NCBI RefSeq assembly: GCF_014280435.1 | Contig: NZ_CP060388.1 | Span: 1,612,001-1,676,000 of the forward strand | Reading direction: 5' to 3' | Source of the DNA: Sphingobium sp. KCTC 72723 | Lineage (GTDB): Bacteria > Pseudomonadota > Alphaproteobacteria > Sphingomonadales > Sphingomonadaceae | DNA: 64,000 nt | In this document: one piece after another, positions 49,006 to 59,501 of the stretch | How positions within the stretch are numbered: the stretch's first letter is position 1 | Layout: each line of letters begins with the position of its first letter | Notes under the pieces: model-generated | The model's database searches: none | What the model was told of the DNA's origin: nothing | Seen by the model: the letters and a program-made list of their open reading frames with translations, nothing else | Made by a program: the position numbers and the translations under genes

Positions 49006-50724
49006 TCAAAACGCCCCCGCCTCCAACGCCATCATCGCCCCCGCGCCCGCCTGCACCTGCGCGGCCAGTCCATGCGCCTGCGGCAACACCCGCGCGGCAT
49101 AATAGTCGGCCAGTTGCCGCTTGCTCTGATGCAGCGCACTGTCGCCCGGTGCCGCCGCCATCCGCGCCCACATCCAGCCGAAGGATACCAGCGCGAACAG
49201 CCGTAGATAATCGACCGCCGCCGCGCCCGTTTCCTCCACACCCGCACCGCGCAGCCCCGCCGTCACGTCGCGCAACAAAGCCAGCGCCACCCGCGTCTGC
49301 GCCACCACCGCACCGGCATCGCCCGCCGCGTCCAGATCGGCGTCGATCAGCGCGAAGAAGCCCTCGACCACAGCCCCCCCGCCCAGCGGCAGCTTGCGCC
49401 CCACCAGATCCATCGCCTGCACCCCATTGGTGCCTTCGTAAATCTGCGCGATCCGGGCGTCGCGCACATATTGCTCCATCCCCCATTCGCGAATGTAGCC
49501 ATGCCCGCCCAGCACCTGCTGCGCCTGCACCGCGCTCTCAAACCCGAAATCGGTGAAGGCCGCCTTCACCACCGGGGTCAGCAGCGCCACCATCGCGTCC
49601 GCCTTCGCCCGCTCCCCCGCGTCGCTATGATGCTTTGCTCGGTCCAACTGCAACGCCGTCCACCCGGCCAGCGCCCGCCCGGCCTCCACGAACACCCGGA
49701 TGTTCAACAACATCCGCCGCACATCGGCATGGTCGATGATTGCCACCGGCCCGGTCGCGCCATCGGCGCTGCGCCCCTGCAAACGATCCTTGGCATAGGC
49801 CGCCGCCTGCCCATAGGCCGCGCCCGCAATGCCCAGCCCCTGTATGCCGACCATCAACCTCTCAGCGTTCATCATCGTGAACATCGCCGCCAGCCCGCGA
49901 TTCGGCTCGCCCACGATCCACCCGACAGCGCCGTCATAATGCATCACGCAGGTCGGCTGCGCATGGATGCCCATCTTCTTTTCCAGCGCGCCGACCGACA
50001 GTGTGTTGCGCGCGCCATCGGGCAGGATTTTCGGCACCAGAAACAGGCTGATCCCCTTCACCCCCGGCGGCGCATCGGGCAGGCGCGCCAGCACCAGATG
50101 GACGATATTGTCGGCCATGTCATGGTCGCCGGAAGAGATGAAAATCTTTTGCCCCGTCACCGCAAAACTGCCGTCGCCCAACGGTTCGGCCTTGGTCTTG
50201 AGCAGCGCCAGATCGGTCCCCGCGCTGCTTTCGGTCAACGCCATCGCGCCGGTCCATTGCCCCGTCACCAGCGGCTCCAGATAGGTCGCCTTCAATGCAT
50301 CGCTGCCATGCGCCGCAATCGCTTCCGCCGCGCCGCGCGTCAGGCCGGGAAACAGCCCGAAGGACAGGTTCGCCGCCGACAGCATTTCATCCAGCCACAG
50401 TTGCAGCAGGAACGGCAATCCCTGCCCGCCATGGGCGGGATCCCCCGCCAGTGCGGGCCATCCCGCTGCCACGAATTCGCGATACGCATCGGCAAAGCCC
50501 AGCGGCGTCACCACCACGCCATCGACCAGCCGGCTGCCCTGCTCGTCACCTTCGCGATTGAGCGGCGCCAGCCTCTCCGCGCACAGCTTCCCCGCTTCCT
50601 CCAGCACCGCCGACGCCAGGTCCGCATCGACCTCCAGCCCCAATTCCGCCATCGCCGCGTCGAAACCCAGCACCTCGCGCATCAGGAAGCCATAATCCTC
50701 GATCGGGGGGGAATAAGTCTGCAT
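49006..50724 (-). CDS. Acyl-CoA dehydrogenase, long C-terminal-domain type
   Basis: This 572-residue flavoenzyme belongs to the group with an extra C-terminal domain (as in 3-methylmercaptopropionyl-CoA dehydrogenase, DmdC). The substrate loop and FAD parts are GAMALTESSAGTDLALLKTKA, GQKIFISSGDHD and VLGGHGYIREWGMEQYVRDARIAQIYEGTNGVQAMDL, with the catalytic Glu in YEGTNG. The natural acyl chain is unknown. A TetR gene lies just upstream on the same strand with a matching operator in between. Confidence 0.9.
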   Translation of the reverse strand: MQTYSPPIEDYGFLMREVLGFDAAMAELGLEVDADLASAVLEEAGKLCAERLAPLNREGDEQGSRLVDGVVVTPLGFADAYREFVAAGWPALAGDPAHGGQGLPFLLQLWLDEMLSAANLSFGLFPGLTRGAAEAIAAHGSDALKATYLEPLVTGQWTGAMALTESSAGTDLALLKTKAEPLGDGSFAVTGQKIFISSGDHDMADNIVHLVLARLPDAPPGVKGISLFLVPKILPDGARNTLSVGALEKKMGIHAQPTCVMHYDGAVGWIVGEPNRGLAAMFTMMNAERLMVGIQGLGIAGAAYGQAAAYAKDRLQGRSADGATGPVAIIDHADVRRMLLNIRVFVEAGRALAGWTALQLDRAKHHSDAGERAKADAMVALLTPVVKAAFTDFGFESAVQAQQVLGGHGYIREWGMEQYVRDARIAQIYEGTNGVQAMDLVGRKLPLGGGAVVEGFFALIDADLDAAGDAGAVVAQTRVALALLRDVTAGLRGAGVEETGAAAVDYLRLFALVSFGWMWARMAAAPGDSALHQSKRQLADYYAARVLPQAHGLAAQVQAGAGAMMALEAGAF

Positions 50725-50755
50725 CGCCGGTCAGCCTCTCTGTCGTTCCACCACG

Positions 50756-50788
50756 CCTATACCAAACACTTGTTACAGTTTCAACAAG
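50756..50788 (-). promoter_or_regulatory. Promoter and TetR-type operator before the acyl-CoA dehydrogenase gene
   Basis: On the minus strand TTGAAA (50784-50779) and TATAGG (50761-50756) are 17 bases apart, a good sigma70 match 32 bases upstream of the gene. An inverted repeat CTTGTT (50769-50774) / AACAAG (50783-50788) with an 8-base spacer covers the -35 box. This is the arrangement expected for repression by the adjacent TetR protein. Confidence 0.55.
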
Positions 50789-50824
50789 CGCGACTCTATG
50801 TCCATCTTGCTGTCGCCGATGGCC

Positions 50825-51400
50825 TTATTTCGCCGTGCCGCCCTCATGCCGGAACAGCCGCGCCACCTGCCGCGCCACATCCTGAACGCCCAGCCTTCCG
50901 GGCCGATACCAGTCCGCCACCGCGTTCAGTTGCGACAGCAACAGGTTGCGATAGATCGACCTGTCGACATCGTCGGGCAGCGGCAGCCCCTCGACGATCA
51001 GGCGGAAAACATCCTCGAAATCGTCGCGCCGCGCCACCAGCTGCGCCCGCACCGCATCCGGCACTTCGCGGAAATCATTCATCATCGGCATCGTGATCGA
51101 ATCGGGGTCCAGTTGCACCTCCAGCAATGCAACGCACGCCGCCTCCAGCCGGTCCCACGGGTCGTCCAGCGGCGCGACTGCCGCCACGATCCGCGCTTCC
51201 GCTCCGTCCAGCGCCATATTGTGCAATTCCACGAACAACCCGTCCTTGGACTTGATATGGTGATAGAGCGACCCGCCCCGCACCCCCGCCGCATCGCCAA
51301 TGTCGCGCATCGACGTGCCGCGATAGCCCTTGCGCGCGAACAGTTGCGCGGCCACCGCCAATATCTCGCCACGCCGCCCGCGCAGCCCTTCGTCGCTCAC
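50825..51400 (-). CDS. TetR/AcrR family regulator
   Basis: This 191-residue repressor has the TetR helix-turn-helix in the first 55 residues (AAQLFARKGYRGTSMRDIGDAAGVRGGSLYHHI) and a helical ligand-binding domain typical of fatty-acid-related regulators. The GTG start is one base after the kdpE stop, so it can be read from the kdp mRNA. Its likely target is the acyl-CoA dehydrogenase gene 100 bases downstream. Confidence 0.88.
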   Translation of the reverse strand: MSDEGLRGRRGEILAVAAQLFARKGYRGTSMRDIGDAAGVRGGSLYHHIKSKDGLFVELHNMALDGAEARIVAAVAPLDDPWDRLEAACVALLEVQLDPDSITMPMMNDFREVPDAVRAQLVARRDDFEDVFRLIVEGLPLPDDVDRSIYRNLLLSQLNAVADWYRPGRLGVQDVARQVARLFRHEGGTAK

Positions 51401-51401
51401 G

Positions 51402-52106
51402 TCATTCTCCCCCGTCTTGGCCCGGATGCAGCCGATACCCTATGCCCAGTTCATTGCCGATGATCCGGGGCCGCTGCGGGTCCGCCTCCAGCTTCTGGCG
51501 CAACGACCGCACCAGCACCCGCAGATATTCGACATGATGCTCATGCTCGTTTGGCCACACATGGTCCATGATCGCCCGGTGCGTAATCACCCGCCCCGGA
51601 AAGCGCGCCAGCAATTCCAGCACGCCATATTCCTTGGGCGTCAGATGCACTTCCACCCCGTCCCGCGTCACGATCCGCGCCGTCAGGTCGATCGTCACCG
51701 CGCCTGCGCTCACCGCCGTCACGCCGCCGCCGCGCGTCATCCGGTTGCGCAACGCCACTCTGACCCGCGCCAGCAATTCGTCGGTGTCGAACGGCTTGGT
51801 CAGATAATCGTCCGCGCCCAGATCCAGCGCTGCCACCTTCTCGTCCGTCGCATCGCGCGCCGACACGATGATCAGCGTCGTGTCCGATTCCCGCTTGATC
51901 AACGGCACCAGTTCCAGCCCGTCCCGGTCCGGCAGCCCCAGGTCCAGCAGGCTGATGTCGGGCCGTTCCCGCCGCAGCATCTCCAGCGCTTGCCTGCCCG
52001 TTCCCGCCTCAACCGTCGCATAGTCCGCCCGCGCCAGCGCCACCTGAATCAACCGGCGGATCGCGGGTTCATCATCAATGATCAGCACCTTGTGGCGATG
52101 GCTCAT
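51402..52106 (-). CDS. kdpE: Response regulator KdpE
   Basis: This 234-residue OmpR-family regulator activates the kdp operon under potassium limitation. The receiver has LIIDDEP, phospho-acceptor Asp55 in LLDLGLPD and the Lys in YLTKPFDTDEL; the C-terminal winged helix has LTPKEYGVLELLA and RVLVRSLRQKLE. Its ATG overlaps the kdpD stop (ATGA). A longer in-frame reading upstream is a shadow of kdpD. Confidence 0.95.
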   Translation of the reverse strand: MSHRHKVLIIDDEPAIRRLIQVALARADYATVEAGTGRQALEMLRRERPDISLLDLGLPDRDGLELVPLIKRESDTTLIIVSARDATDEKVAALDLGADDYLTKPFDTDELLARVRVALRNRMTRGGGVTAVSAGAVTIDLTARIVTRDGVEVHLTPKEYGVLELLARFPGRVITHRAIMDHVWPNEHEHHVEYLRVLVRSLRQKLEADPQRPRIIGNELGIGYRLHPGQDGGE

Positions 52107-54772
52107 GGCATGTCCTTTTGCGCAACATCGGCGACGATCAGGCTGTCGGGCAGGTGCAGCGTGAACAGCGCCCCGGCCGGAGCCTGCGCATTGCCTGCCT
52201 CTACCTGCATCTCCATCGCCTGCGCAAATCCCTTGACGATGGCAAGCCCCAGCCCCGTGCCATGCCGCACCCGGTCGGACCCCTCCAGCCGGGTGAACGT
52301 ATCGAAAATCCGCGTCTCCGCCCCCGCCGCTATCCCCGGTCCCTCGTCCCGCACCGACAGCGCGATGGCATCGCTCGTCCGCGCCGCCGCGATCGTCACC
52401 GGCGTATCGGGGTCGCCATAGCGCCCGGCATTTTCCAGCAGGTTGATAAGAATATGGTGCAGCAAAACCGGGTCCACCCGCACCAGCGGAATGTCCGGCG
52501 CGATGTCCACCTGCACCGCGCGCCCGGTCAGCGCCTGTCGGCAATCCTGCACTGCGCCAGCCACGGCGTCGAACAGGTCGGTCGGCTCGACCTTCATCGG
52601 CAAAGCGCCTGCCTCCACCCGCGCCATGTCCAGCAGGTTGGCAACGAAGCGGTTGAGCCGCAACGCTTCCCCCTCCACCGTATCGACCAGCACGCCGGGA
52701 TGCTCGCGCCGCAATTCATGCACCGCCGACAATATCGTCGTCAGCGGCGTGCGCAGGTCATGCCCGACCGACGAAAGCAGCGCCGAGCGCAGCCGGTCCC
52801 GCTCGCTAATGTGCCGCGCATCCAGCATCTGTTCCTCCAGCGCCATCCGGTCCAGCGCCACCGCCGCCTGATCCAGCAGGCTCATCAGCAACGGCACCTG
52901 ATCGCTGCGCAACGGCTCGCCCGCATCGTCGCGCGCCAGCCCCAGCACGCCCAGCACCCCGCGCTGCGTCCGCAACGGATGAAACAGCCAGTCGGACGCG
53001 GTCAGCGTGGACGATCCCCGCCCGGCGGGCTGCGCATTGTCCATCGCCCATTGCGCCGCCGCTTTCTCGATCTGGTCCATCCGGTCCTCCGGCGGGTAAG
53101 CCGCGTGCAATTGCGGCCCGTCGGCCGATGGCAGCAACAACACGGTCCGCACCCCCAGCAACCGCGCGACCTCCGCGCAGATGCCCTGCATCAGTTCGTC
53201 CTGACTGGCCGCCGCCATCAACTGGCGCGAAAACCCGGCCAGCGCCGCATTCTGCCGCGCGCTCGCCTGCGCCAGCATCGCCTGCGCCCGCACCCCGGCA
53301 GCAAACTGGCTGGTGACGATCGCCACGCCCAGCAGCACGAGGATGGAGATGACATTTTCCGGGTTGCTCACCGTCAACGTGCCGGTCGGCGGCAGGAAGA
53401 AGAAATTATAGGCCAGACTCGACGCCAGCCCCGCAAACAGGCCCGCACGCAAGCCAAAGCTGGCCGCCGCAAACATCACCGGCACCAGATAGAGCAGCGC
53501 GATATTGCCCAGCGCAATTCCCTGCACCAGCAATCGGCCAATCACCGTCATCGCCGCCACGCTCAGCACCGACCACAGATAATCGCTCGGCCTGCCCCAA
53601 CCGCCCGCCGCCCGCCGTCCCCGCGACCGCACCGGCGCTTCGCCATCGCCCGGCAACACATGCACCGCCACCTGGCCGATGTCGCGGACCAGCCGGTCGA
53701 CCACTGACCCATGCCGCCGCTCGAACCACCAGGACCGGGCAGACTTGCCGATCACGATCTGGGTGGCATGGGCGTCCACCGCGAAACTCTGCAACCCCTC
53801 GACAATGCCTTGCGCCGGAATCGTCGCCGTCGCCCCGCCCAGCCGCGACGCCAGCGCCAGCGTATCGGCCAGCGCCTGCCGCTCCTGCGCGCTGAACCCC
53901 GCGCTGCGCCGCGTCTCGATATGCACTGCCGTCCATGGCGCGCGCAACGCATCGGCCAGCCTTTTGCCCGCGCGCACCAGCCCCGGCCCGCCCGGCTGTT
54001 CACTGACCGCCACGACCACGCGCTCGCCCACGGCAAAGCTGCCCGCCAGCGCATGGGCGCGGACATAATCCAGCATCTGCGCGTCGATCGCCTGCGCCGC
54101 CCGCCGCAACGCCAGTTCGCGCAGCGCCGTCAGGTTCGACTTGGAAAAGAAATGATGCAGCGCCCGGCTGGCTTCGGCGGGGATATAGACTTTCCCCTCC
54201 TTCAACCGCTCGATCAGTTCGTCGGGCGGCAGGTCCACGACCACGATCTCCGCGCTTTCCAGCACGGAGTCCGGCACAGTCTCGCGCACCCGCACCCGCG
54301 TAAAGGACGCCACCACATCGTTCAGGCTCTCGATATGCTGGATGTTCAGCGTGCTATGCACGTCGATCCCCGCGTCCAGCAATTCCTCGACATCCTGATA
54401 CCGCTTGGGGTGGCGGCTGCCCGGCGCATTGCTGTGCGCCAGTTCGTCGACCAGCACCAGCCCCGGCCGCCGCTCCAATATGGCGTCCAGATCCATCTCG
54501 CTAAGGCCGTGGCCCTGATGCTCGACCCGGCGGCGCGGCACGATCTCATGCCCCTCGACCAGCGCCTGCGTCTCCGCCCGGCCATGCGTCTCAACCACGC
54601 CGATCACGACATCGACTCCGCTTTTGCGCAGCCGCGCCGCATCGGTCAGCATCTCATAGGTTTTGCCGACCCCCGGCGCCGCGCCCAGCAATATCTTCAA
54701 CCGCCCGCGCCCTTCCTGCGCCGCCTGACGCAGGAAGGCTTCGGGGGCCGGGCGATGTTCCTGCTTGCTCAC
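52103..54772 (-). CDS. kdpD: Sensor histidine kinase KdpD
   Basis: This 889-residue membrane kinase senses potassium and turgor. The N-terminal KdpD domain (to about 230) has Walker A GAAPGVGKTYEML; a universal-stress-like domain (about 245-370) and four closely spaced membrane helices (DUF4118, about 400-500) follow. Next are a GAF-like region, the HisKA domain with His671 in SSVGHDLRTPLTTI, and the ATPase domain (NLLENAGRYG, GTGLGLAIVKG). The start GTG overlaps the kdpC stop (GTGA). Gene order kdpCDE is standard. Confidence 0.95.
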   Translation of the reverse strand: MSKQEHRPAPEAFLRQAAQEGRGRLKILLGAAPGVGKTYEMLTDAARLRKSGVDVVIGVVETHGRAETQALVEGHEIVPRRRVEHQGHGLSEMDLDAILERRPGLVLVDELAHSNAPGSRHPKRYQDVEELLDAGIDVHSTLNIQHIESLNDVVASFTRVRVRETVPDSVLESAEIVVVDLPPDELIERLKEGKVYIPAEASRALHHFFSKSNLTALRELALRRAAQAIDAQMLDYVRAHALAGSFAVGERVVVAVSEQPGGPGLVRAGKRLADALRAPWTAVHIETRRSAGFSAQERQALADTLALASRLGGATATIPAQGIVEGLQSFAVDAHATQIVIGKSARSWWFERRHGSVVDRLVRDIGQVAVHVLPGDGEAPVRSRGRRAAGGWGRPSDYLWSVLSVAAMTVIGRLLVQGIALGNIALLYLVPVMFAAASFGLRAGLFAGLASSLAYNFFFLPPTGTLTVSNPENVISILVLLGVAIVTSQFAAGVRAQAMLAQASARQNAALAGFSRQLMAAASQDELMQGICAEVARLLGVRTVLLLPSADGPQLHAAYPPEDRMDQIEKAAAQWAMDNAQPAGRGSSTLTASDWLFHPLRTQRGVLGVLGLARDDAGEPLRSDQVPLLMSLLDQAAVALDRMALEEQMLDARHISERDRLRSALLSSVGHDLRTPLTTILSAVHELRREHPGVLVDTVEGEALRLNRFVANLLDMARVEAGALPMKVEPTDLFDAVAGAVQDCRQALTGRAVQVDIAPDIPLVRVDPVLLHHILINLLENAGRYGDPDTPVTIAAARTSDAIALSVRDEGPGIAAGAETRIFDTFTRLEGSDRVRHGTGLGLAIVKGFAQAMEMQVEAGNAQAPAGALFTLHLPDSLIVADVAQKDMP

Positions 54773-55374
54773 CGTGCAGGCGTATCGCCAATCGCGTCCA
54801 GTTGTCGATTAAGTTCCAGCACATTGACGCGCGGCGCACCGATAAATCCGGCAATAGGCGTTTCGACCGCTCCCTCGACCAGCGCCCGCACCCGCGCCAC
54901 GGGAAGCTGCCGGGCAGCGGCCACGCGCCCGACCTGATAGAAAGCCGCCTCCGGGGAGATATGGGGGTCAAGCCCGGAAGCGGAGGCCGTCACCAGATCG
55001 CCAGGAACCCAATCAGGCGGAACAGGGAAATCTGGTGCCGTATCTTTCAACCGCGCAACATCGCCCTTCACTCGGTCCACCAGCGCCTGCGACGTGGGAC
55101 CAAGGTTGGAGCCGGACGATGCCATCGCGTCATAACCCGCCCCCGCCGCCGAAGGCCGCCCGGTAAAGTAGCGCGGATCGGCAAAAGCCTGCCCGATCAG
55201 CGATGACCCGATGACCCGGCCCTTCGCCTCGATCAGGCTGCCATTGGCTTGCCGGGGAAAGACCATCTGCCCCACCCCGGTCATCGCCAGCGGATAGGCG
55301 ATCCCCAGCAGCAGCGCGAACAACAGGGTCAGCACCAATGCTGGCCGCAACGACGTGACTATATCCTTGCCCAT
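54769..55374 (-). CDS. kdpC: Potassium-transporting ATPase subunit KdpC
   Basis: This 201-residue subunit has one N-terminal membrane helix (LVLTLLFALLLGIAYPLAMTG) and a periplasmic domain with SLIGQAFADPRYFTGRPSAAG and the conserved DLVTASASGLDPHISPEAA. It stabilises the KdpA-KdpB complex. It starts 11 bases after kdpB. Confidence 0.96.
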   Translation of the reverse strand: MGKDIVTSLRPALVLTLLFALLLGIAYPLAMTGVGQMVFPRQANGSLIEAKGRVIGSSLIGQAFADPRYFTGRPSAAGAGYDAMASSGSNLGPTSQALVDRVKGDVARLKDTAPDFPVPPDWVPGDLVTASASGLDPHISPEAAFYQVGRVAAARQLPVARVRALVEGAVETPIAGFIGAPRVNVLELNRQLDAIGDTPAR

Positions 55375-55385
55375 GGCTGATCCTT

Positions 55386-57416
55386 TCAGGCCAGACCCAG
55401 GCCGCTGACGGCCAGGTCGATCAATTTGATGCCGACAAACGGCGACAGCAGCCCGCCCAGCCCATAAATGGCCAGGTTCCGCGCCAGCAGCGGTCCCGCG
55501 CCAATGGGGCGATAGGTCACGCCTTTCAGCGCCAGCGGCACCAGCAACGGAATGATGATCGCGTTGAAGACGATGGCAGACAGGATCGCGCTCTGCGGAC
55601 TGTTCAGCCCCATCACGTTCAACAGGCCCAGCCCCGGATACAGCACCACGAACATGGCCGGGATGATCGCGAAATATTTCGCCACGTCATTGGCGACTGA
55701 AAAGGTCGTCAGCGCCCCGCGCGTCATCAACAATTGCTTGCCGATGCCGACCACCTCGATCAGCTTGGTCGGGTCACTGTCGAGGTCGACCATATTGCCC
55801 GCCTCACGCGCCGCCTGCGTGCCGGTGTTCATCGCCACGCCGACATCCGCCTGCGCCAGTGCGGGCGCATCATTGGTGCCATCGCCGCACATCGCGACCA
55901 GCCGCCCGCCCTCCTGCTCCTTGCGGATCAGCGCCAGCTTGTCCTCAGGCGTCGCCTGAGCGAGGAAATCGTCGACCCCCGCTTCCGCCGCAATCGCCGC
56001 AGCGGTCAGCGGATTGTCGCCGGTGATCATCACCGTGCGAATACCCATCGCCCGCAATTCGCCGAACCGTTCGCGAATACCCGCCTTCACCACATCCTTC
56101 AGGAATATCGCGCCCAGTAATCGTCCGTCCTGCGCCACGGCCAGCGGCGTGCCGCCCGCGCGCGCAATCTCGTCGGTGATCCGCCGCAATTCCGCGTCAT
56201 CGCGGGTCGGCGTCCCCAGCGCCTTCAGCACCGAATCCACGGCCCCCTTGATGATCCGCTTGTCGCCGATCTGCACCCCGGAAATCCGGGTCTGCGCGGT
56301 AAAGGGAATGACCTGCGCCCCGTCGGGCAAGGCCTGCGCCGACTGGCCGAACTGCTCGCGCGCCAGCACCACGATAGACCGGCCCTCCGGCGTTTCATCG
56401 GCCAGACTGGCAAGCAAGGCCGCCTCCGCCAGCGTCGCTGCACTCACGCCACCCACGGCCCGAAACGCACTCGCCTGCCGGTCGCCCACCGTGATAGTCC
56501 CGGTCTTGTCGAGCAGCAGCACGTCGATATCGCCCGCCGCTTCCACCGCCCGGCCCGACTTGGCCAGCACGTTGAACCGCACCAGCCGGTCCATGCCCGC
56601 AATACCAATCGCCGACAGCAACGCCGCGATGGTCGTAGGGATCAGCGTGATGAACAACGCCGCCAGCATCGACACGGGGATGGTCCCGCCCGCATAGGTC
56701 GCAAAGCTGGGGATCGTCGCCACCGCGATCAGGAAGATGATGGTCAACCCCACCAGCAGCAGCGTCAGCGCAATTTCGTTGGGCGTCTTCTGCCGCTCCG
56801 CCCCCTCGACCAGCGCGATCATCCGGTCGAGGAAACCCTGCCCCGGATTAACCGTCACCCGCACCCGGATTGCGTCCGACAGCACCCGTGTTCCCGCCGT
56901 CACCGCCGACCTGTCGCCGCCCGCCTCACGAATCACCGGCGCGGATTCGCCGGTAATCGCCGCTTCGTTGACCGAAGCCACCCCCGCTATCACTTCGCCA
57001 TCGGCGGGGATCAGGTCGCCCGCCTCCACCAGCACGATATCGCCCATCCGCAACGCGCTGGCCGGCACGCTCTCGCTCTCCCGCCCGTCGCCTTTCAGAC
57101 GCCGTGCCGTCAGTTCCGCCTTGGCCGCGCGCAACGACGCGGCCTGCGCCTTGCCCCGCCCCTCGGCAATCGCTTCGGCAAAGGTGCCGAACAACACCGT
57201 CAGCCACAGCCAGATGACCAGTTGCAGCTTGAACCCTGTTCCCAGTTCGTCGCTGCCCACGACCAGCAAGATCGTCAGCAGCACCGCGACGATCGCGGTC
57301 GTGAACATCACCGGATTGCGGATGAGTTGCCGGGGCGACAATTTTCGAAACGCTTCGCCGATCGCAGGCAGGATCAGGTCAGCGGTAAAGAGCGATTTGG
57401 ACGCTGTGCGTGCCAT
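55386..57416 (-). CDS. kdpB: Potassium-transporting ATPase subunit KdpB (P-type ATPase)
   Basis: This 676-residue catalytic subunit has the phosphorylated Asp303 in [15 protein letters not shown]. The actuator motif TGES, the hinge [10 protein letters not shown] and the nucleotide-binding domain are present, with seven membrane helices. The start [10 protein letters not shown] is used; an ATG ten codons upstream is less likely. Confidence 0.96.
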   Translation of the reverse strand: MARTASKSLFTADLILPAIGEAFRKLSPRQLIRNPVMFTTAIVAVLLTILLVVGSDELGTGFKLQLVIWLWLTVLFGTFAEAIAEGRGKAQAASLRAAKAELTARRLKGDGRESESVPASALRMGDIVLVEAGDLIPADGEVIAGVASVNEAAITGESAPVIREAGGDRSAVTAGTRVLSDAIRVRVTVNPGQGFLDRMIALVEGAERQKTPNEIALTLLLVGLTIIFLIAVATIPSFATYAGGTIPVSMLAALFITLIPTTIAALLSAIGIAGMDRLVRFNVLAKSGRAVEAAGDIDVLLLDKTGTITVGDRQASAFRAVGGVSAATLAEAALLASLADETPEGRSIVVLAREQFGQSAQALPDGAQVIPFTAQTRISGVQIGDKRIIKGAVDSVLKALGTPTRDDAELRRITDEIARAGGTPLAVAQDGRLLGAIFLKDVVKAGIRERFGELRAMGIRTVMITGDNPLTAAAIAAEAGVDDFLAQATPEDKLALIRKEQEGGRLVAMCGDGTNDAPALAQADVGVAMNTGTQAAREAGNMVDLDSDPTKLIEVVGIGKQLLMTRGALTTFSVANDVAKYFAIIPAMFVVLYPGLGLLNVMGLNSPQSAILSAIVFNAIIIPLLVPLALKGVTYRPIGAGPLLARNLAIYGLGGLLSPFVGIKLIDLAVSGLGLA

Positions 57417-57429
57417 GTCGTGTCTCCGT

Positions 57430-59133
57430 TCAGAAGGTTTGGCCACGGATCATCGCGAGATGATCGGCAACCGGGCCAAGGGCGATGCTGGGCAGGAAGG
57501 TCAGGCCACCCACGACCAGCACGATGCCGATCAGCAGGCCCGTCCACAGCGGCCCGGTCGTCGGAAAAGACCCCGCCGTCTGCGCCACAGGCGTCTTGGC
57601 CGCCAGCCCGCCGGCAATGGCCAGCATCGGCACGATGACGAAGAAGCGCCCGATCCACATCGCCACACCCAGCATCCCGTTATAAAAGGGCGTGTTGGCG
57701 CTCAGCCCGGCAAAGGCCGACCCGTTATTCCCCGTCGCACTGGTGAAGGCGTAGAGGATTTCGGAAAAGCCATGCGGTCCCTTGTTCAACGGCCCGGCCA
57801 GCCCCGCCTGCGTCACGCTGGCAATGGCGGTAAAGCCCAGGATGATGAGCGGCAGCACCGCAATCGCCAGCACCGCCAGCTTCACTTCGCGCGCCTCTAT
57901 CTTCTTGCCGACATATTCGGGCGTCCGCCCGACCATCAGCCCCGCAACGAACACGGCCAATATGGCGAACAGCAGGAAGCCGTAAATGCCCGCCCCCACC
58001 CCGCCGACGACGACTTCGCCCAGTTGGATATTGAACAGCGGCACCATCCCGCCCAGCGCAGTAAAGCTGTCATGCATCGCATTGACCGCCCCGCACGACG
58101 CTGCCGTGGTCACGACCGAAAACAGGGCGGACGCCGCGATGCCGAACCGCACCTCCTTGCCCTCCATATTGCCGCCAGCCACGCCAAGGCCATGCAGCAT
58201 TGGATTGCCCGCCGCTTCCTGCGCATAAACTATGGTGACGCCGATCAGGAATATGGTCAGCATAGCCGCCAATATCGCCCAGCCCTGCCGCGTGTTGCCC
58301 ACCGCCTTGCCGAACGTCCATGTCAGGCCGAACCCAATGACGAAGATCGACAGCATCTGCACGAAATTGGTGATGGCGTTCGGATTTTCGAACGGATGCG
58401 CGCTATTGGCGTTGAAGAAGCCGCCACCATTGGTGCCTAGCATCTTGATCGCTTCCTGGCTGGCGACCGGACCCAGCGCAATGACCTGTTTCGCGCCTTC
58501 CAGCGTCGTCGCCTCCACCGATCCGCTCAGCGTCTGCGGCACCCCGCTGCCGATCAGGAACAGCGCATAGACGATCGAAACCGGCAGCAGCAGATACAGC
58601 GTCACCCGCGTCACATCGGCCCAGAAATTGCCGATTCCCCTGGCGTTCTTCCGCGCAAAGCCGCGAAACAGCGCGAACGCCAGCGCGATGCCGGTCGCCG
58701 CCGACAGGAAATTATGGATGGTCAGGCCCAGCATCTGCGACAGGTTCGACATGGTCGATTCCCCGCCATAGCTTTGCCAGTTGGTGTTGGTCGCAAAACT
58801 GACCGCCGTATTGAACGACAGGTCCGCGCTCAAACCCGGATACCCCAGCGGATTGAGCGGCAACCCGCCCTGCAACCGCAAGATTGCATAGGTGAAGAAC
58901 AACAGCACCGCGTTGAAGATCAGCATATGCACGGCATAGCGCCGCCAGCTTTGCTCCGCCGTCGGATCAATCCCCGCCAGCCTGTAAAAGCCGCGCTCGA
59001 TTGGTCCCAACACGCCATGCAACGGCGTGCGCCGCCCCTCATAAAGCGCAAACAGCCACATCCCCACCGGCTTGGTCAGCGCCAGCAGCACGGCGACGAA
59101 GGCCAGGATCAAGGCCCATCCCTGCAATGTCAT
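57430..59133 (-). CDS. kdpA: Potassium-transporting ATPase subunit KdpA
   Basis: This 567-residue channel-like subunit binds potassium. It has about ten membrane helices and selectivity-filter-like segments ([33 protein letters not shown]). The start MTLQGWALI matches the family; the much longer in-frame reading to 59376 covers kdpF and is rejected. It follows kdpF by 14 bases. Confidence 0.96.
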   Translation of the reverse strand: MTLQGWALILAFVAVLLALTKPVGMWLFALYEGRRTPLHGVLGPIERGFYRLAGIDPTAEQSWRRYAVHMLIFNAVLLFFTYAILRLQGGLPLNPLGYPGLSADLSFNTAVSFATNTNWQSYGGESTMSNLSQMLGLTIHNFLSAATGIALAFALFRGFARKNARGIGNFWADVTRVTLYLLLPVSIVYALFLIGSGVPQTLSGSVEATTLEGAKQVIALGPVASQEAIKMLGTNGGGFFNANSAHPFENPNAITNFVQMLSIFVIGFGLTWTFGKAVGNTRQGWAILAAMLTIFLIGVTIVYAQEAAGNPMLHGLGVAGGNMEGKEVRFGIAASALFSVVTTAASCGAVNAMHDSFTALGGMVPLFNIQLGEVVVGGVGAGIYGFLLFAILAVFVAGLMVGRTPEYVGKKIEAREVKLAVLAIAVLPLIILGFTAIASVTQAGLAGPLNKGPHGFSEILYAFTSATGNNGSAFAGLSANTPFYNGMLGVAMWIGRFFVIVPMLAIAGGLAAKTPVAQTAGSFPTTGPLWTGLLIGIVLVVGGLTFLPSIALGPVADHLAMIRGQTF

Positions 59134-59147
59134 GACAGCCCTCCCCC

Positions 59148-59237
59148 CTAAAAGCGTTCGGGCCGCGCCAGCGCAGCGACGAGATAGGCAAGAAGGCCCA
59201 GCGCGGTAACCGCCGCCAGCCACAGGTCGATGGTCAT
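59148..59237 (-). CDS. kdpF: KdpF, potassium-transporting ATPase small subunit
   Basis: This 29-residue single-helix peptide ([20 protein letters not shown], ending ALARPERF) is the usual stabilising subunit of the Kdp complex. The ATG overlaps the stop of the preceding small gene (ATGA), and kdpA starts 14 bases after its stop. It is too short for most gene finders. Confidence 0.85.
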   Translation of the reverse strand: MTIDLWLAAVTALGLLAYLVAALARPERF

Positions 59238-59329
59238 GATGCCGTCCCTCCCTTGTCGCACAGCGCGGCATAGCCAAGACTGGCCGACAACAGCATGAGG
59301 GTGAGGCCGATCCAGAGGATGTCCTGCAT
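59234..59329 (-). CDS. Small membrane protein at the head of the kdp operon
   Basis: This 31-residue ORF ([20 protein letters not shown], then [11 protein letters not shown]) has a single hydrophobic helix and one Cys near its end. It is directly coupled to kdpF by an ATGA overlap, which argues for real translation. I recall similar unnamed small ORFs before kdpF in other alphaproteobacteria but have not checked. A role in Kdp assembly or as a leader peptide is possible. The 172 bases upstream (59330-59501) contain the likely kdp promoter, but only a weak match (TTGCCC, 16 bases, TATGCG) is seen. Confidence 0.6.
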   Translation of the reverse strand: MQDILWIGLTLMLLSASLGYAALCDKGGTAS

Positions 59330-59501
59330 GAAAAACGCTCCCGCACCATGCGGCCGCAACAGGCGGCACGAACCATGTGCAGTCAGGCAAGTAGGACAGG
59401 CGCGCGTTGGAATACGAGACGCAAGGCCGCGCCATCGCATAGTATTTGCATATGATTGGGCAATGGACCGACGCACCGTCGCCCTGCGCGAACCTGCCGG
59501 T

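Noticed and set aside
59430..59470. A KdpE-controlled promoter for the kdp operon
   Set aside because: Only a weak hexamer pair is seen, and no clear KdpE-type site, so it is not listed as a separate promoter.
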